Shown: in pieces, positions 45,707 to 53,754 of the stretch
Layout: each line of letters begins with the position of its first letter
How positions within the stretch are numbered: position 1 is the first letter of the stretch
Source of the DNA: Eubacterium sp. CAG:251
GTDB taxonomy: Bacteria > Bacillota > Clostridia > Oscillospirales > Acutalibacteraceae
Length of the DNA stretch: 64,000 nucleotides
Assembly (NCBI GenBank): GCA_000436835.1
Contig: FR889161.1
Location: forward strand, 191,581 to 255,580
Reading direction: 5' to 3'
Program-made: the position numbers and the translations under genes
Notes under the pieces: generated by a model
What the model was told of the DNA's origin: nothing
Seen by the model: the letters and a program-made list of their open reading frames with translations, nothing else
The model's database searches: none

Positions 45707-46831
45707 ATGAAAAAAGTTTTATCATTATTACTTGCATTAGCAATAAGTATTACTTCGCTCTCATTTGCAACCTCTGCATTTGCCGCAGATTCATCAAAAT
45801 GTGCAAGCATAACATTTTGCGGAACAGAAAACAACTCATTGATTGATGAAGCATTAAATGCAATAAACGAATGCAGAAAAGCATCGAATATGGCACCGCT
45901 TTCTCTTGACAACAACCTCTGTGAACAAGCAAAGCAACGAGCAAAGGACGTATTCGTTTATTATGATACGCAGGATATGTATCTTCCTAACGGCGATACG
46001 GTTTCATCTTACATCCCTACGGGAATAATCACGACGATTTATGCTTTTTACGATGTCCCTACTTATGACAGTATTAAATCGCAGGTTAAAACCTATGCTG
46101 CACATTCGTTATTGAACAGTGCACAAGGTGTAGGAGTTGGATTTTTTACATTAAACGGCATAACCTCAATGTATGTTATTTATTCACAAAATCAGGTAAC
46201 TGTACCGTATACAAACTTTGCAGATACTTCAGTAAATGCAACAGTTAATACTCTCATTTCAAACGTTTCGCTCAGATGTCAACTTGAAATTGTCAGCGGC
46301 AAGAGCTATGTTCCGCTTACAGCATTGGCGTATTTCAACAATGGCTTAAGCGTTTCCGGCGTTTCTTTAGTAAATAATCAGGTAACATTCAAAAGCAGTA
46401 AGCCAAGCGTTGCAAAGGTAAAAAACAACATACTCTATGCCAAGGATAACGGCTCATATTCGCTTACAGTTTCGCTCAATTCAAACCCTGCATTATCTTC
46501 AACCGAGAGCTATGTAATGTCCGGTATTAAAAAGCCAAAGGCAAATATCACCTCGGTGAAGAGCAAAAAGAAAAAGCAAATCACTGTAAGCTGGAAAAAC
46601 AATATCAAAAATGTTACGGGCTATGAAATTCAGTATTCAACCTCAAAGAAATTCACTAAAAAGACTACCAAAACCGTTACTGCAAAGGGTAAAAAAGTTA
46701 AGTCTAAAAAAATTTCAAAGCTCAAGAGCAAGAAGACATACTATGTTCGTATCCGTGCTTATAAGAATCAGTCACAGGGCGAAAAATTTTACGGCAAATA
46801 TTCAAAGACTTTAAAGATTAAAGTAAAATAA
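45707..46831 (+). CDS. secreted CAP-like protein with lysine-rich FN3-type C-terminus
   Basis: Signal peptide (residues 1-26, cleavage after AFA). Residues about 40-165 look like a CAP/SCP (cysteine-rich secretory protein) domain: ALNAINECRKASNMAPLSLD, EQAKQRAKDVF and VGVGFFTLNG; the usual metal-binding His pattern is incomplete. A Big-like beta segment follows (about 195-275). A C-terminal FN3-like module (about 285-374) is extremely rich in lysine and ends KTYYVRIRAYKNQ...YGKYSKTLKIKVK. That last module matches the end of the GH25 lysozyme. The lysines probably hold the protein on anionic wall polymers (inference). Start ATG at 45707 follows AATAGGTGA. Confidence 0.7.
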   Translation: MKKVLSLLLALAISITSLSFATSAFAADSSKCASITFCGTENNSLIDEALNAINECRKASNMAPLSLDNNLCEQAKQRAKDVFVYYDTQDMYLPNGDTVSSYIPTGIITTIYAFYDVPTYDSIKSQVKTYAAHSLLNSAQGVGVGFFTLNGITSMYVIYSQNQVTVPYTNFADTSVNATVNTLISNVSLRCQLEIVSGKSYVPLTALAYFNNGLSVSGVSLVNNQVTFKSSKPSVAKVKNNILYAKDNGSYSLTVSLNSNPALSSTESYVMSGIKKPKANITSVKSKKKKQITVSWKNNIKNVTGYEIQYSTSKKFTKKTTKTVTAKGKKVKSKKISKLKSKKTYYVRIRAYKNQSQGEKFYGKYSKTLKIKVK

Positions 46832-46858
46832 TAATTCTAAAAAAGTCTTAACGGTCAC

Positions 46859-46908
46859 AAAAAGCGTGCCATTTCTCCTTTTACACAAGGAGAAGTGGCA
46901 CGCTTTTT
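46859..46908. terminator. long bidirectional terminator
   Basis: AAAAAGCGTGCCA... and ...TGGCACGCTTTTT form a 22-bp nearly perfect stem (one wobble) with a 6-base loop between convergent genes. Confidence 0.9.
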
Positions 46909-46926
46909 GATTGTAATAAACTATGA

Positions 46927-48801
46927 TTATTTAATTTTCAATGCACGGATTGCGTTTAATACCGCAAGAATCATAACGCCGACATCGGCAAAAATAGCAA
47001 CCCACATATTTGCAATACCGAGTGCGCCGAGGACAAGGCAAATTGCCTTAATTGCAAGAGCAAATACGATATTTTCTTTAACAATTTTGAGGGTATGAAC
47101 GCTGATTTTTCGTGCCAAAGCAATCTTTGACGGGTCATCATCCATAAGAACAATATCGGCAGCCTCGATTGCCGCATCTGAGCCGAGAGCGCCCATTGCG
47201 ATACCGATATCGGCACGTGAAAGAACGGGAGCGTCATTAATACCGTCGCCTACAAATGCAAGCTTCTTTTTAGCTGATTTTTGAGAGAGTAATTTTTCAA
47301 CCCACTCGACCTTATCGCTAGGCAAAAGCTCTGCGTGATATTCATCAAGACCGAGAGATTTGGCAACACGTTCAGCCGCCTGCTTTGAGTCGCCCGTTAG
47401 CATAACGGTTTTATCTATACCGCTTTTCTTAAGGCTTGAAATTGCTTTCTTAGAGTTTTCCTTAACCACGTCTGAAATAACTATGCAACCCGCATATTCA
47501 CCGTCGCAAGAAACATAAACGACAGTTCCCTCATCATGCTCGCATTCAACGGAAATATTCTCTTTTTTCATAAGCTTAATATTGCCTGCAAAAACTCTTT
47601 TACCGTCAACGAGAGCAGAAACACCGTGACCGGCGATTTCCTGAATATCGGAAACCTCGTCAATGTTAATTTCCTTACCGTAATTCTTTTTAAGGCTTAC
47701 GCTGATTGGGTGACTTGATGCACTTTCAGCAAAAGCGGCAAGGCGAATAAGCGTATCCTTATCAAAATTATTTGCAGGATAAATTCCCGTTACCTCAAAT
47801 ACGCCCTTAGTAAGTGTACCTGTTTTATCAAATACAACATACTGAGTATCGGAAAGGGCTTCGAGATAGTTAGAGCCTTTTACAAGAACACCGTTTGCCG
47901 AAGCACAGCCGATACCTGCGAAAAAGCTCAACGGAATAGAAATAACAAGCGCACAAGGACAACTGATAACAAGGAATGTAAGCGCACGTGTAATCCATTC
48001 GCCCCACATAGCACCGGTGCCGGAAACAAGCCTAATAATAGGCGGCAAAATTGCGAGCAAAAGAGCGCCGCCGCATACGGCAGGAGTATAATATCTTGCA
48101 AACTTGGTAATAAAGTTTTCGGATTTCGATTTCTTCATACTTGAATTTTCAACAAGTTCAAGTATTTTAGATACTGTTGAATCGCCAAATTCCTTGGTAG
48201 TTTTAATTCTTAACACACCTGTAAGGTTAATACAACCGCTGATGATTTCATCGCCGACTTCAGCCGAACGAGGAACACTCTCACCTGTCAAAGCGCTTGT
48301 GTTAAGAGTAGAATTGCCGCTGATAATTATGCCGTCAATAGGCACTTTTTCACCCGGATTTACTACAATTTCAGTTCCTATTTCGACATCATCCGGGTCA
48401 ATCTTTTCAAGCTTACCGTTAAGTTCAACATTTGCATAGTCGGGACGAATATCCATTAAAGAAGTTATATTTTTTCTGCTTTTTCCGACAGCGACACTTT
48501 GGAAAAGCTCGCCGATTTGGTAGAAAAGCATTACTGCCGCACCCTCGGAAAATTCGCCGAGTGCAACAGCACCAACGGTTGCAACAGCCATAAGGAAATT
48601 TTCATCAAAGATTTGACCCTTAAATATTCCCTTTAAAGCCTTTTTAAGAATATCGTAACCTATTATTAAATAAGGAACAAGGTAAAGCACAAGTTGAATC
48701 CATTTATTAATTTCAACAAGCTTAGTAATAATCATTATTCCGGCAAGCAAAACAGCAGATACAATAATTCTTATTAATACCTTTTTTTGCTTCTTAGTCA
48801 T
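46927..48801 (-). CDS. heavy-metal P1B-type ATPase (Zn/Cd/Pb class)
   Basis: A 624-residue ATP-driven metal exporter. Marks: actuator TGES (ALTGESVPRS), metal-binding SCPCALVISIPLS in the sixth membrane segment, phosphorylation site DKTGTLTKG, SSHPIS (HP motif), GDGINDAPVL and a late region with NIVFALAIKA. The CPC followed by ALVISIPLS favours the zinc/cadmium/lead class. Unusually the N-terminal HMA domain is absent and encoded separately by the gene 12 bases upstream, so the pair is a split CadA-like pump. Regulation is by two ArsR/SmtB-like operators upstream of the pair. Confidence 0.92.
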   Translation of the reverse strand: MTKKQKKVLIRIIVSAVLLAGIMIITKLVEINKWIQLVLYLVPYLIIGYDILKKALKGIFKGQIFDENFLMAVATVGAVALGEFSEGAAVMLFYQIGELFQSVAVGKSRKNITSLMDIRPDYANVELNGKLEKIDPDDVEIGTEIVVNPGEKVPIDGIIISGNSTLNTSALTGESVPRSAEVGDEIISGCINLTGVLRIKTTKEFGDSTVSKILELVENSSMKKSKSENFITKFARYYTPAVCGGALLLAILPPIIRLVSGTGAMWGEWITRALTFLVISCPCALVISIPLSFFAGIGCASANGVLVKGSNYLEALSDTQYVVFDKTGTLTKGVFEVTGIYPANNFDKDTLIRLAAFAESASSHPISVSLKKNYGKEINIDEVSDIQEIAGHGVSALVDGKRVFAGNIKLMKKENISVECEHDEGTVVYVSCDGEYAGCIVISDVVKENSKKAISSLKKSGIDKTVMLTGDSKQAAERVAKSLGLDEYHAELLPSDKVEWVEKLLSQKSAKKKLAFVGDGINDAPVLSRADIGIAMGALGSDAAIEAADIVLMDDDPSKIALARKISVHTLKIVKENIVFALAIKAICLVLGALGIANMWVAIFADVGVMILAVLNAIRALKIK

Positions 48802-48813
48802 AATATCACCTCA

Positions 48814-49032
48814 TTAAAAGAAAATTTCGCAATCATCCTCAACCTTACGGCAATTTTTTAGCACCTGCTTCATAACCGCCTTTTCATCTGCTCCTTCATC
48901 AAATTCAACCTTCATTTTCTGCGTCATAAATGAAACGGTTGCATTTGAAACGCCTGCTGTTTTATTAGCGGCATCCTCCATTTTTGCGGCACAATTTGCA
49001 CAATCCACTTCAATACCATAAGTCTTTTTCAT
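48814..49032 (-). CDS. heavy-metal-associated (HMA) domain protein
   Basis: A 72-residue single HMA domain with metal-binding CANCAAKME (CxxC, residues 11-14), beta strands NATVSFMTQKMKVEF and a terminal extra pair DDCEIFF. It matches the N-terminal domain that CadA/ZntA pumps normally carry, here as a free chaperone-like protein. It is the first gene of the metal operon and may deliver metal to the ATPase (inference). ATG follows GAGAGGATAT. Confidence 0.88.
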   Translation of the reverse strand: MKKTYGIEVDCANCAAKMEDAANKTAGVSNATVSFMTQKMKVEFDEGADEKAVMKQVLKNCRKVEDDCEIFF

Positions 49033-49070
49033 AATAAATATATCCTCTCAATTAATATTTGTTATTACTA

Positions 49071-49086
49071 TTGAACATTTGCTCAA
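49071..49086. promoter_or_regulatory. ArsR/SmtB-like operator B
   Basis: On the minus strand TTGAGCA-AA-TGTTCAA, a near-perfect inverted repeat downstream of the -10 box, 36 bp from operator A. Confidence 0.5.
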
Positions 49087-49099
49087 CTGTTCTACTTGT

Positions 49100-49129
49100 A
49101 TTATAGTTGAACAATCATTCAATTGTCAA
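49100..49129 (-). promoter_or_regulatory. sigma-A promoter of the metal exporter operon
   Basis: On the minus strand TTGACA (49129-49124), an 18-base spacer and TATAAT (49105-49100). The spacer is filled by operator A. Confidence 0.75.
49107..49122. promoter_or_regulatory. ArsR/SmtB-like operator A within the promoter spacer
   Basis: On the minus strand TTGAATG-AT-TGTTCAA, a second copy of the operator B pattern lying between -35 and -10, where a bound repressor would block polymerase. Confidence 0.5.
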
Positions 49130-49183
49130 GACTTTTTTTAATATTTTATGATGATTTTTACAAAAAGATACAAACATATAAAA

Positions 49184-49210
49184 ACAGCCCTTAGAATAAC
49201 TAAGAGCTGT
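49184..49210 (-). terminator. terminator after the GH95-like gene
   Basis: On the minus strand ACAGC-CTTAG arms (one mismatch) close a TATT loop and are followed by TTTTTATA. Confidence 0.7.
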
Positions 49211-49221
49211 AATAAATAAAA

Positions 49222-51887
49222 TTAAAAAATAATTGTTTTACTTTCCCCTGCCTTAAAAGTAACGTTTTGAGTTTTACCTTTAGCAGATACATTAAGTGTT
49301 TGGTCAATATCTGAGGTAATAACTGCGGATATTTTTTTACCGCCGTTGCTCCATTTAAGCTCGGTTACAGTAGCACGGTTTCGTGTTTTAATTCCCTTAA
49401 GCGTTCCGTTTTCAAAACCTGAGGCAGGAAGTGCCGGAAGAAGTTCAATATCATCATCGTGAGAATAAACAAGCGCTTCATTGATAATACCGAGATATCC
49501 GATTGCAAAATCGGTGCAATAACAGCTTCCCCGGTCATAGTCGTGATTAGTCATAAGCGAATCATATCTGATTTTATGATTCATAAGCTTAACAAGCGCA
49601 TCGCTTAGCGACTCGGAGTCTTTAAGTCTTGCGGCAATCAAGCTGCGATGAACAAGTGCGTGAGAAGCCTCATTTTCGCTTGTTCTGTTTGCTATTGCCT
49701 GCTCGCAGGCTTTCGCAAGCTTATCATTTCCCTGAGTTTCAAACAAAGGCCATACTCCGTACAAATGGCTCAAATGGCGATGTTCGTTGTTTTCTTCAAA
49801 TGCAGTTGTTGCCCATTCCTTAAGAGCGCCGCTTTCGTCATAAAGATACGGCGGAAGCTTATCCTCAAGCTCTTGCCATTTTGATATATCGGCACTCGGG
49901 TCAACATCTTGCATTACTTTTTTAAGCATTTCAAGATTATCACGGCACGCCGAAATATCGATTGCACAGTTTGCATCTGACGGGCTGTTATAATTTGAAG
50001 GATTATTTTCAGGAGAATAACTCGGCAAAATGCAATACGTTTCGTCAGCATTGAGGGAGGTCTTACCATTTTCATAATGGATTGAGCCGTCATTAGCCGT
50101 ATAATATTCAGGTGTCATAAGCTGTGCCCAATAATTTGCACTTTTTTGAAGCAAGGGGTAAAGTATATCCTCCTCAAGTCGTAAATAACCACGATTTTTA
50201 ATTTCGGTAATTTGCTCATCCGTCAAATCCTTTTCACTGATTGAAAGAACAGACTTAAGCTTATCAAGATTAAATTCATCACTAAGAGGAATATTAATAT
50301 TACCATAAGAAAGTAATGTTTCATAAAGCGGATTAATCATCCAAGAAGTACCTGCATTCCAATATCTGAAAGGATAAGGATAGCACGTTTCTGTAATAAC
50401 AGCCTTGTCACCGTCAGTATTAACAGTGGCTTGAATAGCATCGGTAAATCCGTGAGTTGCATAAGCATTTTCTTCCCAATCCGGAAGCTGTCGCAAAATA
50501 AAATATGCATAGCCTACCGGGGTACTTTCCATATTACTTGTATTCATAGACGAGGTTTGTAAATTAACATTAGCGTCCATTGTGTATTTACTTCCCCAGC
50601 CGGTGTTAAATTCTCCCGTCCACATACCGTAAAGGCGGCTTGTTGAATAACCGCTGCAGCAAAGATAAGCGTATCTGCCGGCATAATATGTACGCTCGGC
50701 AAGAGCTGAATTTATTTCTTTTTTACCCTTTTGTGCTTTTAAAAGCTTTTCGTTAGAATCAAAATTATCCTTACCAAGCGACAAGGTCACATTATTAAAT
50801 TGCGGCTGATAAATTGCAAGATGATTTTTAAGCGCCAAATCATAATTAAATCCCGATTTATCATTGTACTTTTGAGCTACATTTTTAAGGGTACTTACAC
50901 AATCGTCAACAAGCTTGAAATCCTTTTGCTTATCAAAAGTATTTATATCGCCCATATCGTAGGTACGCTCACTTACGGTGAGAAGATATACGCTGTCGGC
51001 ATCGGTAATTTTAACGCCTGCATTTTCACTTGTAAACTGCGACTCATCAATATTTTTATCAAGAGTAACCCTTTTCTTAGTACCGCCTGATGTAATAATA
51101 TATGTAACAGTTGCATAGCCGCCGTTTTTAAGTTCGCTCTTTTTATGATTAGGATAATGCGAAACAAGTGCGAGATAATCACCCGAATTATCGGCAAGCT
51201 TAGTATATTTCATATTTTTTTCATCGCTGTCGCCGAAATTTGCAAGCGTTGAAAGGTCGTCGTAACTGAGGGTAAGATTAAGTTTTGCACCGTTTGAGGA
51301 TTTATCAAGCTTTGTCACAACAACATCGTCAGCCATTGAGGTAAACGAGGTACGCAACCAAGTGCCATTTTTATCATTATAAGTAACACCGACCTGAGAA
51401 GTGTTATAATCAGTATATCTGATATAATTTTCAGCACGGCTTTGAGCAATATTAATTCTCAACTGACCTCCCGGATGATAACGATAAACATCATCATAGC
51501 TTGAATTATCGGTTATATCCTTGCCTTTTACTATGCTTTGCTTAACCGTTTCAAGCTCATCAAAGGTAACCGGACAGGTACGCTGATTTTCATTCGGCAT
51601 TATAAAATGCATATTTTGGAAAATAAAAGTATCGCTATATGGGCTTCCGCTTTCAATAAAGCCTTGAAGTCCGTTTCCAGAAACCATACCATCTCGCCAA
51701 GATTTAGTTTTATTGCGTTTTTTATCCTTTAGCTGTGTATAATCATAAGAAAACGATACCTTAGACGTATCGGTAAAAAGCGATTTAATCACACTCTTAT
51801 CTGCTTTACCGTTTGAGCAGGAAACAAGAGAAAAAGCAAATGAAACAATCAAAACGATACATAGTATTTTTTTATATAATTATTCAT
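49222..51887 (-). CDS. GH95-like glycosidase lipoprotein with apparent frameshift in its signal peptide
   Basis: About 876 residues of intact reading resemble GH95 alpha-fucosidase-family proteins: SWRDGMVSGNGLQGFIESG near the start, a helical toroid core (WTGEFNTGWGSKYTMDANVN; the HRHLSHLYGVWPLF segment) and a C-terminal beta-sandwich. Activity could be on L-fucose or L-galactose linkages. The intact frame begins inside a lipoprotein signal (VSFAFSLVSC) at a TTG lacking a ribosome binding site. A proper start, GAGGTGAGTAG then ATG at 51887, is in another frame and would join it if the A7 run (51867-51873) had eight A, giving MNNYIKKILCIVLIVSFAF. This could be an assembly error, slippage or a true mutation. 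Divergent from an AraC gene. Confidence 0.75.
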
Positions 51888-51907
51888 AAACTACTCACCT
51901 CATACAA

Positions 51908-51936
51908 ATTATATCACAAAGGCAAAAGCAAAATAC
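51908..51936 (-). promoter_or_regulatory. promoter of the GH95-like gene
   Basis: On the minus strand TATAAT (51913-51908) with a weak -35 (GTATTT, 51936-51931) that lies inside an arm of the inverted repeat, as in an activator-dependent promoter. Confidence 0.5.
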
Positions 51937-51965
51937 GACATTATCTTTACTTGAATGTCGCATTT
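51931..51965. promoter_or_regulatory. 12-bp inverted repeat between GH95-like and AraC genes
   Basis: AAATACGACATT (51931-51942) and AATGTCGCATTT (51954-51965) are inverted copies with one mismatch and an 11-base gap. It overlaps both -35 regions and is the likely site of the adjacent AraC regulator. Confidence 0.6.
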
Positions 51966-51974
51966 TGTTATAAT
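51946..51974 (+). promoter_or_regulatory. sigma-A promoter of the AraC-like gene
   Basis: TTTACT at 51946-51951, a 17-base spacer and TATAAT at 51969-51974. Confidence 0.65.
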
Positions 51975-51991
51975 ACAAGAGAGGTGGCATT

Positions 51992-52660
51992 ATGATAAAA
52001 TTTGAATGGAACGGCGTAGTTTTTTTAATGACGGATTTGGGCGGCGGAAAGCTCGGACGAAGCATACCTCCTCACGCTCATGCAAAGGGATGTTATGAAC
52101 TTCACTTTGTAACCGGCGGAAAAGGAATACTAATAACAGATGATAAAGAAATTCATCTTAAAAAGGACGACTTTTTCATAACAGGTCCAAATATCGCTCA
52201 CTCGCAAGACTTTGACAAAAGTAATCCTATTGAGGACGTATTCATTTTAATTCAGGTGAAAGACGGCTCGCAAAAGAATTATGTATCAAGCGTATTTTTA
52301 GAGCATTATTTTTGTTATTTTGAAAAAACTGATAATACGCTTGCAAAAAAACTATTAAAAGAATACAAAGAAAAAAAGCCCGATTATGAATACGCTGTTG
52401 CCGGATATTTGACAGTAATTTTAACGCAAATAGTCAGGAAAATGCTACCAAAGGATTTCAAAAATATTATAGGAAAAGATAATCTTAATGATAAACGCTT
52501 TGCGATAATCGAGCAAGCATTTCTATATGAAAAGGACTTAACACTCACTAAACTTTCAACAATGATAGGCTTGTGTGAACGGCAAACACAAAGACTTTTG
52601 AAAAAATATTATAAAAAAAGTTTCAGAGAACTAAAAAAGCTTGATAAAGAAAAAACATAA
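51992..52660 (+). CDS. AraC-type regulator with cupin domain, lacking the second HTH
   Basis: 222 residues. The N-terminal cupin (about 1-90) has SIPPHAHAKGCYELHFVTGGKG with its His/Glu set and the later ITGPNIAHSQDF, so it probably binds a sugar. The C-terminus has the first AraC helix-turn-helix only (FLYEKDLTLTKLSTMIGLCERQTQRLLKKYY), stopping after ELKKLDKEKT where family members continue with a second helix-turn-helix of about 45 residues. No continuation is seen in other frames. Divergent from the GH95-like gene across an inverted repeat, so it likely regulates it. ATG follows GAGAGGTG. Confidence 0.8.
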   Translation: MIKFEWNGVVFLMTDLGGGKLGRSIPPHAHAKGCYELHFVTGGKGILITDDKEIHLKKDDFFITGPNIAHSQDFDKSNPIEDVFILIQVKDGSQKNYVSSVFLEHYFCYFEKTDNTLAKKLLKEYKEKKPDYEYAVAGYLTVILTQIVRKMLPKDFKNIIGKDNLNDKRFAIIEQAFLYEKDLTLTKLSTMIGLCERQTQRLLKKYYKKSFRELKKLDKEKT

Positions 52661-52687
52661 TATGAGCTGAAATCGGCGCAACAAAAA

Positions 52688-52706
52688 AGCAGACACAAAA
52701 TCTGCT
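52688..52706 (-). terminator. second terminator after the tRNA genes
   Basis: AGCAGA and TCTGCT arms; the minus strand continues TTTTTTG. It backs up the hairpin at 52735-52758. Confidence 0.55.
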
Positions 52707-52734
52707 CGCTACATAAATATAAAATTAAAAAAAC

Positions 52735-52758
52735 AAGGGCTACTGAAAAGTAGCCCTT
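52735..52758 (-). terminator. terminator of the tRNA transcript
   Basis: AAGGGCTACT and AGTAGCCCTT form a perfect 10-bp stem; the minus strand continues GTTTTTTT. Confidence 0.8.
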
Positions 52759-52759
52759 T

Positions 52760-52835
52760 TGGTCGGAGTGACAAGACTTGAACTTGCGGCCCCTAGACCC
52801 CCAGTCTAGTGCGCTACCAACTGCGCCACACCCCG
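52760..52835 (-). tRNA. tRNA-Pro (anticodon GGG)
   Basis: Minus-strand 76-base cloverleaf including an encoded CCA. Acceptor CGGGGTG pairs with CACTCCG (one G-U), discriminator A. D arm GCGCAGTTGGTAGCGC, anticodon stem CTAGA/TCTAG enclosing CTGGGGG, giving anticodon GGG, and T arm with GTTCAAGTC. Confidence 0.95.
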
Positions 52836-52841
52836 ATATTA

Positions 52842-52924
52842 TGGTGCGGGTAACAGGACTTGAACCTGCACGGTTTCCCACAAGATCCTAAATCTTGCGT
52901 GTCTGCCAATTCCACCATACCCGC
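52842..52924 (-). tRNA. tRNA-Leu (anticodon UAG)
   Basis: Minus-strand 83-base class II tRNA including an encoded CCA. Acceptor GCGGGTA pairs with TACCCGC. Anticodon stem CAAGA/TCTTG encloses TTTAGGA, giving anticodon UAG (reads CUA). A variable arm near TGGGAAACCG and T arm GGTTCAAGTCC are seen. It lies 6 bases upstream of tRNA-Pro, on the same transcript. Confidence 0.95.
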
Positions 52925-52939
52925 ATATTTGACTTTGAT

Positions 52940-52968
52940 ATATTAACATACCAAAAAAATAATTTCAA
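52940..52968 (-). promoter_or_regulatory. sigma-A promoter of the tRNA-Leu/tRNA-Pro transcript
   Basis: On the minus strand TTGAAA (52968-52963), a 17-base spacer and TAATAT (52945-52940), 15 bases before the first tRNA base. Confidence 0.6.
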
Positions 52969-53049
52969 TAGATTTTGTCGTTTTTTTATTTTTTTCATAT
53001 TATATATTACGGCATAAAAGCCGAATATATGAAAGGAAATAATATAATT

Positions 53050-53658
53050 ATGAGCTGTAACAACAGAAATCTCAGAAATTTAGATACGAATATTTATTCT
53101 TCTTCAAACGGTTGCTGTGACACCGATTATGAAGTTAAAATGGTAGAGCGCTTGATACCCTGCTATGTTTATCCTCCACGTCCTATGCCGCCGTTTGAGC
53201 CAATACCGCAGCCTCCTCATCCACCTGTTCCTCCATTTTTGACACCGACTGCTGCTTATGCTCTGTTTTATAACAATTCGGCAACAGGCGCAACCTACGC
53301 TGCCGGAGAAAACATTGCTTATCAGTCAACTCTTTATAATACTGCCACGGCAGATATTGTCAATAACAACGGACTTATCACACTTTCAGGCGGCACAACA
53401 GGCAAAGCATATCTTGTAAATTATCAGGTAACAGGCGAAACGGCTAATGATGCAACATTGGCGCTTGCAATTAACGGCACAGTTGATTCAAACAGCGAAA
53501 TTGTTCCAAACAGTGCAACAGGAACCTCAAACGGCAGTTATATTGTAAACGTTCCTGCAAACTCAACCTCTACAGTTGCTTTAAGGGTTGTATCAGGCAT
53601 GGTTACTACCGCCTCACCTACTGTCGGTTCGTATTTATCTGTAATAAGAATAGCTTAA
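53050..53658 (+). CDS. BclA-C-like surface protein with proline-rich linker
   Basis: 202 residues without a signal peptide. An Asn/Ser/Cys-rich head (SCNNRN; SSSNGCCD) leads to a proline-rich linker of about 30 residues (PPRPMPPFEPIPQPPHPPVP), then a C-terminal jelly-roll of about 130 residues (AAYALFYNNSATGATYAAGE to the end GSYLSVIRIA). This resembles the TNF-like C-terminal domain of BclA exosporium and clostridial collagen-like proteins, though the collagen Gly-X-Y repeats are replaced by the proline segment. It may be a spore-surface or cell-surface protein (inference). Start at ATG 53050 follows GAAAGGAAAT; upstream ATGs in frame are less well placed. Confidence 0.65.
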   Translation: MSCNNRNLRNLDTNIYSSSNGCCDTDYEVKMVERLIPCYVYPPRPMPPFEPIPQPPHPPVPPFLTPTAAYALFYNNSATGATYAAGENIAYQSTLYNTATADIVNNNGLITLSGGTTGKAYLVNYQVTGETANDATLALAINGTVDSNSEIVPNSATGTSNGSYIVNVPANSTSTVALRVVSGMVTTASPTVGSYLSVIRIA

Positions 53659-53754
53659 ACCTATTCGGGTATGGTCATACCATACCTTACATAAACAGTA
53701 TTGACAATTAATTAACAATATGATATTTTAAGATTAAATAAGGAGGGACAAGCT

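Noticed and set aside
52609..52881. 90-codon frame across the tRNA genes on the minus strand
   Set aside because: It runs through both tRNA genes, whose cloverleafs are complete.
52660..53050. tRNA locus as an integration site of a mobile element
   Set aside because: No integrase, transposase or direct repeat of the tRNA end was seen on either side.
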